A DNA stretch of 64,000 nt from Periplaneta americana (lineage: Eukaryota > Arthropoda > Insecta > Blattodea > Blattidae), in the NCBI RefSeq assembly GCF_040183065.1, contig NC_091132.1, positions 164,886,102 to 164,950,101 on the forward strand, read 5' to 3'. Under the pieces are notes generated by a model. That model was not told the DNA's origin. It saw only the letters and a list, made by a program, of their open reading frames with translations, and did not search any database. Of this stretch, positions 22,306-33,888 are shown in pieces. The translations under genes and the position numbers were made by a program. The stretch's first letter is position 1, and each line of letters opens with the position of its first letter.

Positions 22306-23762
22306 TGGACTAAATTAGAACCCTTTGGTCTTGCTGTTTGGTATAAGGCGTCATGAATTGGTGTGGCATTATGAAGTACTCGTTGGTTCTACTCTCTCCA
22401 TGAGAAGAAATTTTTACAGTAAGATCAGCTGTTCAGTGTGACCGCTACTCACCCTGCATCACGATCCACAGTTATTCATGTAATCCGGTCCACAGCTCCA
22501 CTTTGGTTGTGTTTGGTCCCTCTGTGTGAAACTTAAATGAATATTGGATTTCATAATTATGATCGAGATTTGGCTCCATGCCCCATAACAGTTTGTTCTG
22601 TATTATAACTTCTAAGGCATAATTATATTCAGCCGAGGTACTTTCTCATGTTCTACAACAACAACCTTCTTTCACTCACTTGATCAGTATTTATGGAGTA
22701 CATGCTACCACTTATTGACCTTAACTACATTAAATATGTGGAAAGCTTACAAGAACATTGATTTGAGATCTGCTTCTGTTATTGATGTGCTTTTTACAGG
22801 GTTGTCAGATGTCCCGATTTGGCGGGACATATCCCGATTTTCATATAAAAGTCCCGGGTCCTGCTTCGAGGCGGGACACAAAAAGTCCCGCTTTTAGAGA
22901 ATTAACATCACTTGAATAATTGATTCTAGGCCTAAATAAGTACATTAAATTACAATTAATATTCTTAGCGATGTAGATTTGCACATTGAAAAAAAAATAA
23001 ACGATTATTTTGGCGAGTGTATGATTTGTAACAGGGAATTCAGTGGTGAACATATTTCTAAACATTAAAAAAGATACTGTTCATCAGAAATGCATGGCAC
23101 AGAGAATGGACAGAAGCTTGTTGAAAATGCTAAAGTGCAGTGATAATTATTTAGGAAGCTCTAAAAATGTATTTATGTACTATATGCTAAATGATGGGTT
23201 TGGAGCAGTAATATGCTATGGCACAAATTAAATGAGAATTTAGGTATAAATAAATTTTATCGTTGTTATCAATTAATAAACATTGAAATATAAATATTTT
23301 GTCACATCTGATGCCAGACAGAGCTATTATTAAGTCATTTAAGTTAATAATTTGGCGTAACATATTATTGCCACAAGCCCTTCAGAAGGACGCCAGAGAA
23401 ACGTGACGTAACTCATAGTCACTTGGATAGCTGTATCTATAAAATGAATTTTATTCAAATTGCAATAATTTTGAGATTCATATTATTTTTTTCAGCTGCG
23501 GGATAATTTTTATTTATTAATTTTTTTATTTATTTCGTATAGTCATGAAAATATCAACTCTGCCCAAATTCATATCACTCTTTTTTTAAGACAAAACTTA
23601 AGTACTACGTATGGTGAAAAAGGATGACACTATAAGAAACATACAATATATATAACACAGTTGTATGAACACTAAAAATGATGATAATTAAGATTGGAAT
23701 CTATTCAAATATATAAAGACAAATTTTTAACCCTCAAAATTTAAATGACAAAGCAATTCATG

Positions 23763-23763
<1 letters not shown>

Positions 23764-23793
<30 letters not shown>
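23764..23793. repeat. Poly(A) run
   Basis: About 30 A inside the foldback insertion; could be a retrotransposition tail or simple repeat. Confidence 0.8.
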
Positions 23794-24224
23794 ATTCTCT
23801 TTGATCTTTATATTACTTCCGATTTGAACAGGAAAAGATTAACGTAGTATCAATGAACGCAATTTCTGTCCCTTCCTTCATCGTATTCAGTCTCCTTTAA
23901 GCCATGCTACATCGTGGTCGAACACCTGAACCAGCGGTGAGTCTTGCGTCCAGATTATAATTCTGTCCATTCTTCTTTTTCATTTACTCTTTGTATTTTT
24001 TAAATGTGATACATGTTTTTTACAATTTGATAGTTCTTACTTCTTATGATGTTAATTTATTTTAAAACCAGTTTTACCTATTTTATAATTTTTATATTTT
24101 TGTATAGGAGACACATTGGTCATTAAGCTGTTAACTTTTTCTAGCCTTATAAGAATTAAATATTATTATTCTGACATCGTATATTTTTTGTACCTTATTT
24201 TTAAACATAACCATCCACGAATCT

Positions 24225-24226
<2 letters not shown>

Positions 24227-24279
<53 letters not shown>
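24227..24279. repeat. (TA)n microsatellite
   Basis: About 26 TA units inside the foldback insertion. Confidence 0.9.
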
Positions 24280-24283
<4 letters not shown>

Positions 24284-24676
24284 TTTCCTTTTGCACTCGT
24301 GGTTATGTCACTGAGGATGGAGGGGCACACTCCGAAACATGTCTGAATTTTACCAATCTTAATTATCATAATTTTTAAAGTGTTTCTACAACTGTGTTAT
24401 ATATGTTGTATGTTTCTTATCTAACCCATGAACACTGTTTAATTGACATTACATGTGAGATTTAAAGGATGTCCCTCCTTGGTAGATCTAAAATCTGGCA
24501 ACCCTGGCTTATTATGATACACATTAGTTCATAAACGTATTCGAGAGGGATGTTTGGAACCTTAAATCGATTTTGAAATTATTAAATATGCTCTAGCATA
24601 AAAAATAGCCAAGCAGGATACATGTAGGTAAGAAATAAGATACAGTTTAATAACATTGTAGGTCTAAATGCAGATA

Positions 24677-25414
24677 CAGTGAAACTTCACTTAACGGACA
24701 CTTCACAATAGCGGACTCCTCTCAGTAGCGGTCATTTTAATATTCCCCTGCAAAATAACATTGACCTTTATGATAAAATTCTTCCAAATGGCGGACATTC
24801 TCAATAACGGACGCGGACACTGAAATGTATCCCCAACAACAATTAAAACTTCCAAATAACGGACAGCGTGAAAGAAAAAAAAAAAAGAAAAGTCGGTTGT
24901 AAATTAAACGGAATTCTAACAGAATTCTTTGCAACAATAATTATCGTGCATTTGAACGTTCTTGTACTTTATTGAAGGTAAGCAGCACAGTTGTTAGTTG
25001 TGATACTGTATGTGAGCAGTCCGTACTCTCTTAGTTTGTCAAGTTGAGTGTTCGGAATTACAGTCACATTAAAAATGTCACAAAAACGTAAACGTTTGTG
25101 AACTGAAAGAGAAAGTGTATGTTGTAAAGCATAGTGAGAAGAAAAAATTAGTGTTCGTGAGCTGGCCACAAAGTTTAAAGTGGGTAAAACTCAGGTTAGT
25201 GATGTTTATTTCATTTACAAACATTTACTGGTACGATTTCTCTCTGGATGAGTACTATAAACAGTCTCACTGTCTACTGTACTGTACTGTTGAATATATA
25301 TGGGGAATTTTAATGTACTGTATACATACTAACGATTTTCTAAATAGCGGACACTTCTCAGTAATGGACATTTAATTTTTCCCTGGTGATGTCTGCTATT
25401 GGTAAGTTTCACTG
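24677..25414 (+). mobile_element. Tigger/pogo-type element, copy 1 (738 bp)
   Basis: The ends CAGTGAAACTTCACTT and (complement) CAGTGAAACTTACC are flanked by TA duplications (24675-24676 and 25415-25416). The interior starts with an ORF reading MSQKRKRL, stop, then KHSEKK, the centromere-protein-B-like helix-turn-helix start of Tigger transposases. The rest of the transposase is deleted. It is shared with copy 2 and absent from unit b. Confidence 0.85.
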
Positions 25415-26024
25415 TATTTATAAATAAGTGTATTCGAATTTTTTAAATAATCCCCTTTATTATACAAGAAATATCTATTTATTTATACTATACTGTTGTA
25501 TTATGCATATTTCTATTACAGGAGATATTATTCCATTTTTATTCATTAACCAAAATTACTTTGTTAATTTTGATTGGAAGAAGCTTGCCGTGTTAAATTT
25601 GAGATGAATTACAATATTGTCACGAGCTTTCTGAAAACCAAATCAAATGTACACGGTATGATGGGCATCATTGGGATCGGATATTTACTTTGTGTCGTTC
25701 TATTGATGTGTTGTATAATCCTACTTGTGAGTAATAAAATATTATATTCGAAAAGACATTTGCAGGCATTTTCTAGAATATCAACTAATAATTTGTTCTA
25801 CACATATTACACCGTGTAAATTATTTTTGAGTAATACTTGTGCTATTGTTAATCATTGCCTGTGTCCTTGTTTCTATTTTGTCTTCAATTTTCTTCTCTA
25901 ATTTGTCGCATGTGTTGAAAGTTAGTCAGTGACTGCCATATTGAACCAGATTTGTGGCTGTTTCACATCAAGTCATCTTTAAAATAGCTAATTAAATTAT
26001 TCACGATGTGTTTTTGTCCTGTAG

Positions 26025-26165
26025 GAAGGGAATTTATCGCATCTGCATGTGATGGGCATGAAGACTGAATGCGTGGCCCAGAGTTACGATATCAAATCAG
26101 AGATAAAGGTTGAAGACACCACACCAGTGCCCATGAGTTCTCCTGACGTGAAAACTGAAGTTGAT
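26025..26165 (+). CDS. Zinc-finger gene B, exon 2a
   Basis: Acceptor TTGTCCTGTAG, 141 nt, donor GTAAGT, phases 0 and 0. It encodes 47 residues with KTEC, IKSEIKVED and VKTEVD, an acidic linker with lysine-flanked EVE/EIKVE motifs seen in insect zinc-finger leaders (some such IKVE motifs are SUMO sites; inferred). A near-copy lies at 29380. Because 141 is divisible by three, use of one or both keeps the frame. Confidence 0.72.
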
Positions 26166-26235
26166 GTAAGTGGTGCACTGTCAATATTCATAGACCGTGT
26201 GTATTTCAAACTATAGTATATAGGAAATTAACATT

Positions 26236-27350
26236 CATAATCATATTCCAGGCACGAAATTAGGCCATTGTTGGCCTGTTTCGGTTCCAGCTATACAGGA
26301 TCCAATAGACGTTTCTGTGGACGTCCACGTCGTCGTCGTCGATCTTGAGGGTGGTATTTTAGCATTTCTTGGGGTGTTGGGCCAGCTTCCATACGGGAAA
26401 TGTGTTCAAGCTATCTGTTTCTGTATTCTGTAATTTTTTCTTCTAATGGTTGGATGTTGAGTTCCTGCAGTATATCCTCGTTCCTCTTGTGGTCCAGAAG
26501 TGTGTATCCTGCAGTTCGTCCCAGATATTTCATTTCAGCTGCTCTTAATCTGCTGATATGTCTTTGTTTTAGAACCCAGATTTCGATTCCATAGAGGAGA
26601 GTTGGTAGTGCAAGGCTTTTATATAGCTTTATTCTGGAATGTTTCTCTACTAAACTTGGTTTTAAGGATGGTTTAGCAGTCCTAATATTTGTTAATTTTT
26701 CTACTTGCATCATTCTCTCCTTCATATGATATATTACATCCTAAATATGAAAAGGAATTTATCTCTTCTAAAATCACATTTTCAACAACAATTTTTCTTC
26801 GGATTGGGTTTGTACCTTCAAATGCCATTATTTAGGTTTTTTTTCTGGTGAAATCTTCATGGCATGTACATCTATGATTTTATTTAGTTCAAATATACCC
26901 GTCTGTAAATTGTCTTCGGAGTTTGCAACTAATACTTGGTCGTCCGCGAAAAGAACTGTGTTTAAACTTATAGAACTTGAAATTTGAAATCCTAATTTGT
27001 ACTCCTCATACCAAAGGCGTATTATTTCATCCATGTATATATTGAAGAGACTTGGTGATATGGGCAACCTTGTCATACTCCTTGATTTATGGATCTATAG
27101 TTAGAAGTAAAATTATTAAATTTTATATTTATTTTATTTTTAGTGTAAATATTCCAAATGTTTTGAAGTGGGATATTTGTTATATTTCATTTTTGGAAAA
27201 TTTTCATAAATTTAGGTCTTTGGTCATATCAAAAGCTTTGATATAATAAATAAAGGCTAAATACGTTTCTAAATTAAACGCTCGTCTTTTTTCAATTAAC
27301 AGTTTTATCGAGAAGGCAGCATCCATGCAAGATCTGCCCTTTCTGAACCC
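26236..27350 (-). mobile_element. 5'-truncated LINE in gene B intron
   Basis: Flanked by the exact 9-bp target duplication ATTAACATT (26227-26235 and 27351-27359). Unit b has the empty site. On the minus strand an RT palm with FADDQVLVANSEDN (ORF 26828-27076) is followed by LYKSLALPTLLYGIEIWVL and RTAGYTLLDHKRNEDIL (26411-26725). These are non-LTR retrotransposon RT and post-RT blocks. Frame breaks separate the ORFs. The 5' end is lost. Confidence 0.9.
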
Positions 27351-28017
27351 ATTAACATTGCTGTATGAAAACCATGTATAAAAAATTGAATGTTTAATTT
27401 CCTGTAGCTGGTCATGTGTAATAAATTAGTTGGCCTTGTAGAAAAGAAGACTATATATGATTACTGCGACCTAAAATTCTGTTTTATATGGCATTAATAA
27501 ATTTAATTGGATTTCATATGATCGAGATTTTGTTCTGTACCCCATAACATTTTGTTCTGTATTATAACTTCTAAGGCATAATTATATTCAGCCGAGGTAC
27601 TTTCTCATGTTCTACAACAGCAACCTTCTTTCACTCACTTGATCAGTATTTATGGAGTACATGCTACCACTTATTGACAAGTAAAACTGTGACCTTCATT
27701 AAATTAAATTAAGTGGAAAGCTTACAAGCACATTGATTAGATATCTGCTTCTTTTATTGACGTGCACATTATGATGCACATTACTTTATAATTGTATTCG
27801 TTAGTGAAGTTTGAAAGCTTAAATCGATTTGGAAATTATTAAATATGCGCTAGCATCAGAAAATAACCAAGCAGGATATTTATGGATATGAAATAATGTA
27901 TAATTTAATAACATTGTAAAAGCAGATATTTAAAAATAAGTGTATCCGAATTTTTTAACTAATCCCCTTTAATATACAAGAAATACATATTTATTTATAC
28001 TATTCTCTTGCATTGTA

Positions 28018-28865
28018 CAGAGTGTATACAAATGATTCATCGGGTTTTGACATATATATTCAAATGTATAATGTCCACCCATTTGTACTAATAGCCAATC
28101 GAAAGAACACATTTTCAAGTTCTGTGCATATCATTACAAATGTTCTATGTGCCCTCCTCGTGTTACCCGACACACATCTATGTGGTAGTCCAGTTCCACC
28201 CATACACATTGGAGCATGTTATTGTCCATGTTCCTCAGTACAGCAGTGATGCGATCCAGGGGTTCAGCCAATGTTGTCAGCATAGGGGGCATGTAAACAT
28301 TCTCTTTCACGTACCCCCAAAGAAAAAAAAAATCACAAACGGTGAGGCCAGGAGACCGTGGGGGCCCACGCTTTCTGGCGTAATCGCTTTTGCAGAATCT
28401 TCCACATATGAGGAATGTCCAGTTTGCGACTTGCTCGACGTGTTGATTTTTGTGGACTACGAGCGAATGCCTCTCGGATTCTCTCCACCTTTTCAGTTTA
28501 AACACCTGGTGATCTTGGGCTTTTTCCTTTACACAAGCACTCTTTGTCTTTCAACTGTCGATACCACCGCAGAATGCTTTGGTGGGTTGGTGGGTCTCCT
28601 CTGTACTGTCTCCGGAATGCACGCTGCACAGTGTTGATGGATTGAGTACTTTGATATTCCAAAACACAAAATGCTTTCTGTTGATCAGTCACTATTATAC
28701 CAACCGCCACTAGTTAGTCACTGAAGAGTCAGAATGAAATCTGAAATGAGAGATGCTAAATTTAAGAATATCCTCTTTCTATCGGCTGTGAGTACAAAGG
28801 GGTGGACATTATAAATTTTAAGCTACACGATGTCAAAACCTGATGAATCACTTGTATACACTCTG
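28018..28865 (-). mobile_element. Internally deleted mariner-type element (848 bp)
   Basis: The ends CAGAGTGTATACAAATGATT and (complement) CAGAGTGTATACAAGTGATT sit between TA duplications, within inverted repeats that continue for tens of bases. Unit a has no insertion here. Terminal form, TA target and protein match Tc1/mariner. Confidence 0.92.
28134..28710 (-). pseudogene. Mariner transposase, catalytic region deleted
   Basis: The N-terminus (28498-28710) reads QQKAFCVLEYQSTQSINTVQ then RRQYRGDPPTHQSI, the mariner helix-turn-helix. Further on (28134-28505) come GPPRSPGLTVCDFFFLWGYV and ELDYHIDVCRVTRGGHIEHL, the C-terminal end with the last catalytic Asp neighbourhood. The segment between, holding the first catalytic Asp residues, is missing and the frame shifts. 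It cannot be active. Confidence 0.9.
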
Positions 28866-29379
28866 TATAAATTTCTATTACAGGAGAATTATTCCATTGA
28901 TATTTTTAACCAAAATTACTCTGTGAATTTTGAGGTGAAGAAGGTTGCAGTGTTAAATTTGAGATGAATCATAATATTGTCACGAGCCTTCTGAAAACCA
29001 AATCAGATGTACACGGTATGATGGGCATCAGTGGGATTGGATATTAACTATGTTTCGTTTCATTGATGCGTTATATAATCATATATTTTAGTAATAAAAT
29101 GTTATATTCGTAAAAACATTTGCACACATTTTCTATAATATCAATAACTTTTTTAAACATATTACACCGTGTAAATTATTTTTGAGTAATTCCTGCCCTA
29201 TTGTTCCTCTTTGTCAGTGTCCTTGTTCCAATTTTGTCTTCAATTTTCTTCTCTGATTTGTCGCCTGTGTTGAAAGTTGGTCAATGACTGCCACGTAGAA
29301 CCAGATTTGTGGCTGTTTCACATCAAGTAATCTTTAAAATACCTAATAAAATAATTCACGATGTATTTTTTTTCTGCAG

Positions 29380-29520
29380 GAAGGGAATTTATCGCATCTG
29401 GATGTGACGAGCATGAAGACTGAATGCATGGACCAGAGTTACGATATCAAATCAGAGATAAAGTTTGAAGACATCACACAAGAGCCTATTAGCTTTCCTG
29501 TCGAGAAAACTGAAGTTGAA
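29380..29520 (+). CDS. Zinc-finger gene B, exon 2b
   Basis: Acceptor TTTTTTCTGCAG, 141 nt, donor GTAAGT, phases 0 and 0, like exon 2a. It encodes 47 residues with KTECMDQSYD, IKSEIKFED and EKTEVE. The duplicated exon keeps its frame and splice sites and shows amino-acid differences clustered in its middle and end. It could be an alternative or additional exon. Confidence 0.72.
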
Positions 29521-29725
29521 GTAAGTGGTTCACTGTCAATATCCATAGACCGTGTATTTCAAACAACATTATATAGGGAATTAAAATTGCCGTATGAAAT
29601 CCATGGAGGCCTATATAAATTGAAAGTATAATTTCATGTAGATTGCCATGTGTAATAAATCAGTTGGCCTTGTAGAAAAGAAGACAATATACTGATCACT
29701 GCGACCTAAAATTCTGCTTTATGTA

Positions 29726-30738
29726 GAGCCTTCTTCAGTTACAATCTGGAACATGTATAGGCTTGGCAACTCAGAGTGGAGGCGGGAGATTCTAAAGTGA
29801 TATTGATGTAATTGTTCTTGCTCATTGCTTTCGTTGTACGTAACGTGTAATTTTTCAATATTACTTTATGCACAAAGGTAAGATCAAGATTCTGATTAGT
29901 AATGTAAATTATTACGGATTCGAAAATAGTGTTTTATTGCAATCAATTAGCTATACTTCAGAATACTGCGTAAGTAGGCTACTAACATATAAAGGCTGCC
30001 GCTTAAAATAATTACAAAAAACATGTTTATATTGATAGTATAAAGGTAAATAAATAAGATATTCCTTGGACCGAAAATAATAAAATCAATAATACAATAA
30101 AGAAATAAGTCCCTGCGCAGTATTCTTAATTTCATTCAATTAAAAAATTTGTGGTTAGCAAATTGACAATGTTTTGCGAATTATGGTGTTTCACCTGTAA
30201 CTTGAAAGATCTAGGATACATTATAATATTATTTTATGCGATTATCTATCTTGCTTTTCTATATATTTCAGATGCCCTGGAAGCCAGTTTTAGATTGGAC
30301 CTGGCAGTCATCATAATAATACTGTTATCATAAATCATTTGTTATAACTTTTTAAAATATAATTTTAAAGATATATAACTACAGAAAACCAGCTAAGAAT
30401 GTAAATTACACAAACAAAATAAAAATGTAAAGAGAGGAAACTACTGACATATTAATAATAAAAGTATGAGGATGTAAATACAGTTACACGAAGTATAAAG
30501 ATCTATGAAAAAATGCGGAAACATACCTTTAACATAATATGTAACAAAACACACACATTGTCGTTTAAGTTTGTGCCAATTAGCGTAAACTCAATGGAAT
30601 TTAAATCCTGTAAATACGAAGTGAAAATAAATATGTTTATAACTAATTTATTACTTAAAAAATAATATTAATAAACAAACCTTGAAAACCAGCAAAGTGA
30701 GTGTCTACAAATTATACGTAGTTCGGACGTATAGCAGG
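29726..30738. other. Intron of gene B, nothing recognised
   Basis: AT-rich with random short ORFs. A hydrophobic 62-codon minus ORF at 29947-30135 has no supporting context. Confidence 0.4.
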
Positions 30739-30927
30739 TGTTGGTGCCCTGGTAGCTCGATTGATGAATAAAACACAAGAGGACTGTAGAAAATGTATGT
30801 TTTATTGTCCGTGGTCTCTAGTTGCAACAGTACTCCATCGTGATACTTACAGACGCCCTGCTATTGCATAATTAGCAACCTTGAAGTCCCAAACTATACC
30901 AGAGTGCCAACCTTGAAGTCCCAAACA
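30739..30927 (-). repeat. 3' LTR of the BEL/Pao element
   Basis: On the minus strand it runs from TGTTTGGGACTTCAAGGTTG, preceded by AAGGTGGGCGGTA, to GGGCACCAACA. It contains AATAAA near its end and a short internal repeat GTTTGGGACTTCAAGGTTG (twice). Confidence 0.65.
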
Positions 30928-31028
30928 TACCGCCCACCTTAAGTGTATAACATCTAACACAAGAATAGAACAGAAATTGTTACTAAAATGCACTGAGAAT
31001 ACTGACGGCCTTTGAAAACATTGCAAAA

Positions 31029-32239
31029 TTAACATGCATTAACATTTGGCAACAAACATAATTTACTGATAGGCCGTTTGAATGTTCCATCTTTAGTTGG
31101 AATGACTGCTACCCTAATTAGTCCATCTTTTCCTGGAATCACTTCTTGAATCACAGCTAGCTTCCACTGCATAGGCGGAAGGTTGTCTTCTTTCAGCAAC
31201 ACTATTGCACCCGGCTGAATGTTGCCTTCCTTCGTACACCACTTGGATTGCTGCTGAAAGCCATTTAGATAGTGACATGACCATCTCCTCCAGAAGTCTT
31301 GATGCATCTTCTGGATGTGTTCCCAACGAGGCAGGTAATTAATTGGTGAGGAGGATAAGTCTGATTCAGGATAGGACTTTAAAGGAGCACCTATAAGAAA
31401 ATGACCTGGACTCAGATCATTGGATATGGACGTGATGGGTCTGGAATTGAGAACTGCTTCAGCTAGACATATTAAGGTATGCAACTCGTCGTATGTCAAG
31501 TAGTTGGCTCCAATGACACGTCTTAGGTGATGTTTCATGAATTTGACTCCGGCCTCCCAGAGTCCCCCGAAATGTGGAGAGTTCGGTGGAATGAAGTGCC
31601 AGTTGAATTCTTCCTTCGCAGCAAATTCTTCCCTTCTGTAGACTTCAGCAATTGTTGCAATTCTCGTAGTTCGTTCTTGGCTCCTACGAAGTTTGTACCA
31701 TTGTCACTGTATATATTTGCACATTTCCCTCGTCTAGCTATGAATCGTCGTAAGGCGGCGATAAATGCTTCAGACGTCAAGTCTCTGACGAGCTCCAAAT
31801 GTATTGCCTTGGTACTAAGGCATATGAATAATGCTATATAGCATTTGACCTTGACCTTGCTTCTTGTTGAACCATGTTTTATAAAATAAGGTCCGGCATA
31901 ATTGACTTCAGAATTTATGAACGGTTGAGAAGCTGTCACCCGTGTAATAGGTAGCTGTCCCATAAGTTGTTTGGATGTGCTGGCCCTTTGTTTGAAGCAT
32001 GGTAGACATTTATGAATAATGGGTCTTATCACACGTCGAATGTTTACAATCCAATATTTTTGCCTTAAAGATGCTGTTAAAAGCTGTGAACCCAGTAGTA
32101 GTAGTGTTAAATGTCCAGCTTCTACTATCAGCCTTGTTATATTTTGCTTCGGTGGAGGGATAATTTGAAACTTATGTTCATAAGATTTAGAAGAGTTATT
32201 CAGTCTTCCGCCCACCCTGAGAAAGTTTTCAGAATCCAA
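31029..32239 (-). pseudogene. BEL/Pao integrase
   Basis: The upstream frame (31535-32239) begins FLRVGGRL then HKCLPCFKQRA zinc-type region. The core has SEVNYAGPY, where family members have Asp in place of Asn, and IYSDNGTNF for the second Asp. The Glu block GLWEAGVKFM lies near 31550 across a frameshift. The next frame (31029-31538) holds LTYDELHTLICLAEAVLNSR, LSPGHFLIG and the C-terminal tail WKLAVIQEVIPG. The lost first Asp and the frameshift make it non-functional. Confidence 0.88.
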
Positions 32240-32913
32240 GAACGAATTAGATCCTTCAGTTTACTCCTCATTGATACTGTGGAAAGAGAATTTAAATCCT
32301 TGATTTCCGTCGAGTATTCTTGAAGCTGTGCTTGTTTGATACATAACACCAGTGTGAACTGCAATCCTTCCTTTGTCACTGTACCACTTCTCTTCTTTGC
32401 TCCTCTTCTACCATTGTGAACAAATCTGAGACAAAACGAGAGTACCCTTAGTAGTCTGTGTAGTGAGGAGAATCTGAGTGTAACATCCTCTTGCTCTGTG
32501 ATGTCCCTTTCACAGCTTAGTATAGTTCGTTGTTCAGGTTGAGTTGTGAGGTCTGTTTGCAGGTCACTGCAACCACTAAGAAGATCATCCATGTAGAAAT
32601 CTCTTTCCAGAGCTCTCGAAGCTAATGGGTATCTTCGTGATACTTCTTCAGCTGGCATTTGTAAGCATTGTGTAGCTTGAAATGGTGCTGATGATGTGAC
32701 CTCCGTTGTCTTACTTGATGCGTCAACCACTCTAATTTCTCGCTCTTCTTCTGAGTTCTTAAAAACTACGTAATGTGGAAGGTAACAACTTGCCTTGTCT
32801 TCTTCCTCTTTCTTTGTATCTATATCTCTCATGTGTTCTAACTGCTTATAGTCTGTCATGAACTTACAGTATTCTTGTTGAAGTAACTGTTGCCCCTGGA
32901 AACGTCGCTCCAT
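32200..32913 (-). pseudogene. BEL/Pao RT remnant
   Basis: It starts near YLPHYVVFKNSEEEREIRVV, the family's 'LPHH-V-K' and '-RVVFDAS' blocks. It then jumps to FQATQCLQMPAEE and DFYMDDLLSG, skipping most of the palm, including the region preceding the YVDD-like loop. At least one large deletion is implied, with more rearranged sequence downstream. The frame then shifts into the integrase. Confidence 0.75.
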
Positions 32914-32916
32914 CTG

Positions 32917-33888
32917 TTACAATCTATTGTGTGCCTCTTGGAAAGATTCTCCTAACTGCAGATGATTTAGACGTCGAGGAAGTCGTAATACCACAAATCT
33001 TCCAGTTTGATTTCCTGTTGTCGTTGCTAGAAAATGTTTTTCACATTCTTCTTCTTCTGTTCTTGTTCTTTCTGGAATATCTTCTGATTCCCAGAAACGC
33101 TGTGGTTTTTCTAAGTTGTCCCTGTTATAAGTAAGAAGTGATGTTACTGCGATGGTCGAAATAACCTCTGCTGTTGTTGCTTGAATCCTACCAGATAATA
33201 TCCACCCTAGTTTTGTGTTGTACATCGATAGCAAGTCGTTTACGACCACCCTTGCCTCTGGTCGCAATATTCGGAAGAATAGTTCAGCTCCTATCAGTAG
33301 ATCAATCTTCCCTGGTTTGTTGAAAGTAGGATCCCCTAGTTCCATTCCAAATGGGATATCTTCCTTCTTGTATTTTACATAGACTGCAGGCATATTCCCG
33401 GTAATCTTAGAAAGCACTGAGAACTTTGTATCAGCTGTGAACTTTCCATCTGTTGGTGATAACTGAGTATACACGCAATGCGTAGTTCTTAATGGTGTTC
33501 CATTTATTCCTTGCATAGGAATTCTTTTCACTGACCTTCGTTATCTCAATCTCTGTGATAATTCTTCAGTCATAAAATTGCATTGTGAACCACTATCAAG
33601 AACACATCTACACTGTTGTAAGTCTCCTTGCGCATTCTCCACCATTACTATGGCTGTCGACAATAATACTTGTGACTTTATTTCATTCTTAATGCTGTGA
33701 CATGTTTGTTGTGGAGTCATGGAATCCTTCTGTTGTGTCTCTGCAGTCTGGTTTGGATGTAGGAGTGTACCGTGCTTCGCTCCACACTGTTTGCAGGTCC
33801 CGGCTCGACAATCTTTCACCAAATGGTGACTTCGCAAACAGTTCCAACAGAGTCTGTGCTTACGGACGCAGTTCTTCCTCTCCTGCAT
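32917..33888 (-). pseudogene. BEL/Pao zinc knuckle, protease and pre-RT region
   Basis: 33541-33888 reads HRLCWNCLRSHHLVKDC and CKQCGAKHGTLLHP, then an aspartic-protease start VLDSGSQCNFM. After a break, 32917-33531 continues with GKIDLLIGAELFF and KLGWILSGR, the protease C-terminal part (DUF1758-type). Zinc knuckle followed by DSGS protease is the usual Pao order. Confidence 0.85.

Larger units (their letters stand above)
23627..24459. mobile_element. Foldback-type insertion inside the hAT element
   Basis: Absent from copy 2, which reads straight through GAAAAAGGATGTCCC. Flanked by AAAGGATG on both sides (23619-23626 and 24460-24467). Arms at 23632-23696 and about 24357-24420 are near-perfect inverted repeats of about 64 bp (ATAAGAAACATACAAxATAT start). 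It contains a poly-A run and a (TA)n array. The arms do not reach the ends, so the class is unknown. Confidence 0.7.
22797..24506. mobile_element. Non-autonomous hAT element, copy 1 (1710 bp)
   Basis: The left end CAGGGTTGTCAGATGTCCCG and the right end (complement CAGGGTTGCCAGATTTTAG) are inverted repeats, with an 8-bp target duplication GCTTTTTA/GCTTATTA. Unit b of the local duplication lacks the element. The left subterminal part repeats TCCCG/CGGGA. A remnant BED-type finger-like stretch (CMICNREFSGEH, near 23020-23050) suggests a lost transposase N-terminus. A foldback insertion occupies 23627-24459. Confidence 0.85.
13380..25440 (+). repeat. Segmental duplication, copy 1
   Basis: Collinear with 51070 to the window end in the same orientation. 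Anchors I matched by eye: 13392/51081, 13905/51888, 14180/52435, 16175/54222, 18722/54625, 20360/56195, 21529/57431, 22797/58722, 24677/61589 and 25415/63971. Exon 1 of the zinc-finger gene differs by one synonymous base in 96 nt. Copy-1-only material includes 16200-18720 and 18870-20330, one of two tandem units at 14897-15285, and the insertion at 23627-24459. Confidence 0.9.
22542..27475 (+). repeat. Local tandem duplication, unit a (with insertions)
   Basis: Matches 27508-29725. Without the hAT (22797-24506), Tigger (24677-25414) and LINE (26236-27350), about 1.35 kb remains, the size of unit b without its mariner. It carries exon 2a. Confidence 0.85.
27508..29725 (+). repeat. Local tandem duplication, unit b (with mariner)
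   Basis: Collinear with unit a. Without the mariner it is about 1.37 kb. It retains the empty sites of the hAT, Tigger and LINE insertions and carries exon 2b. Confidence 0.85.

Noticed and set aside
28140-28637. 165-codon plus-strand ORF
   Set aside because: Antisense to the mariner transposase, which has clear family matches on the minus strand.
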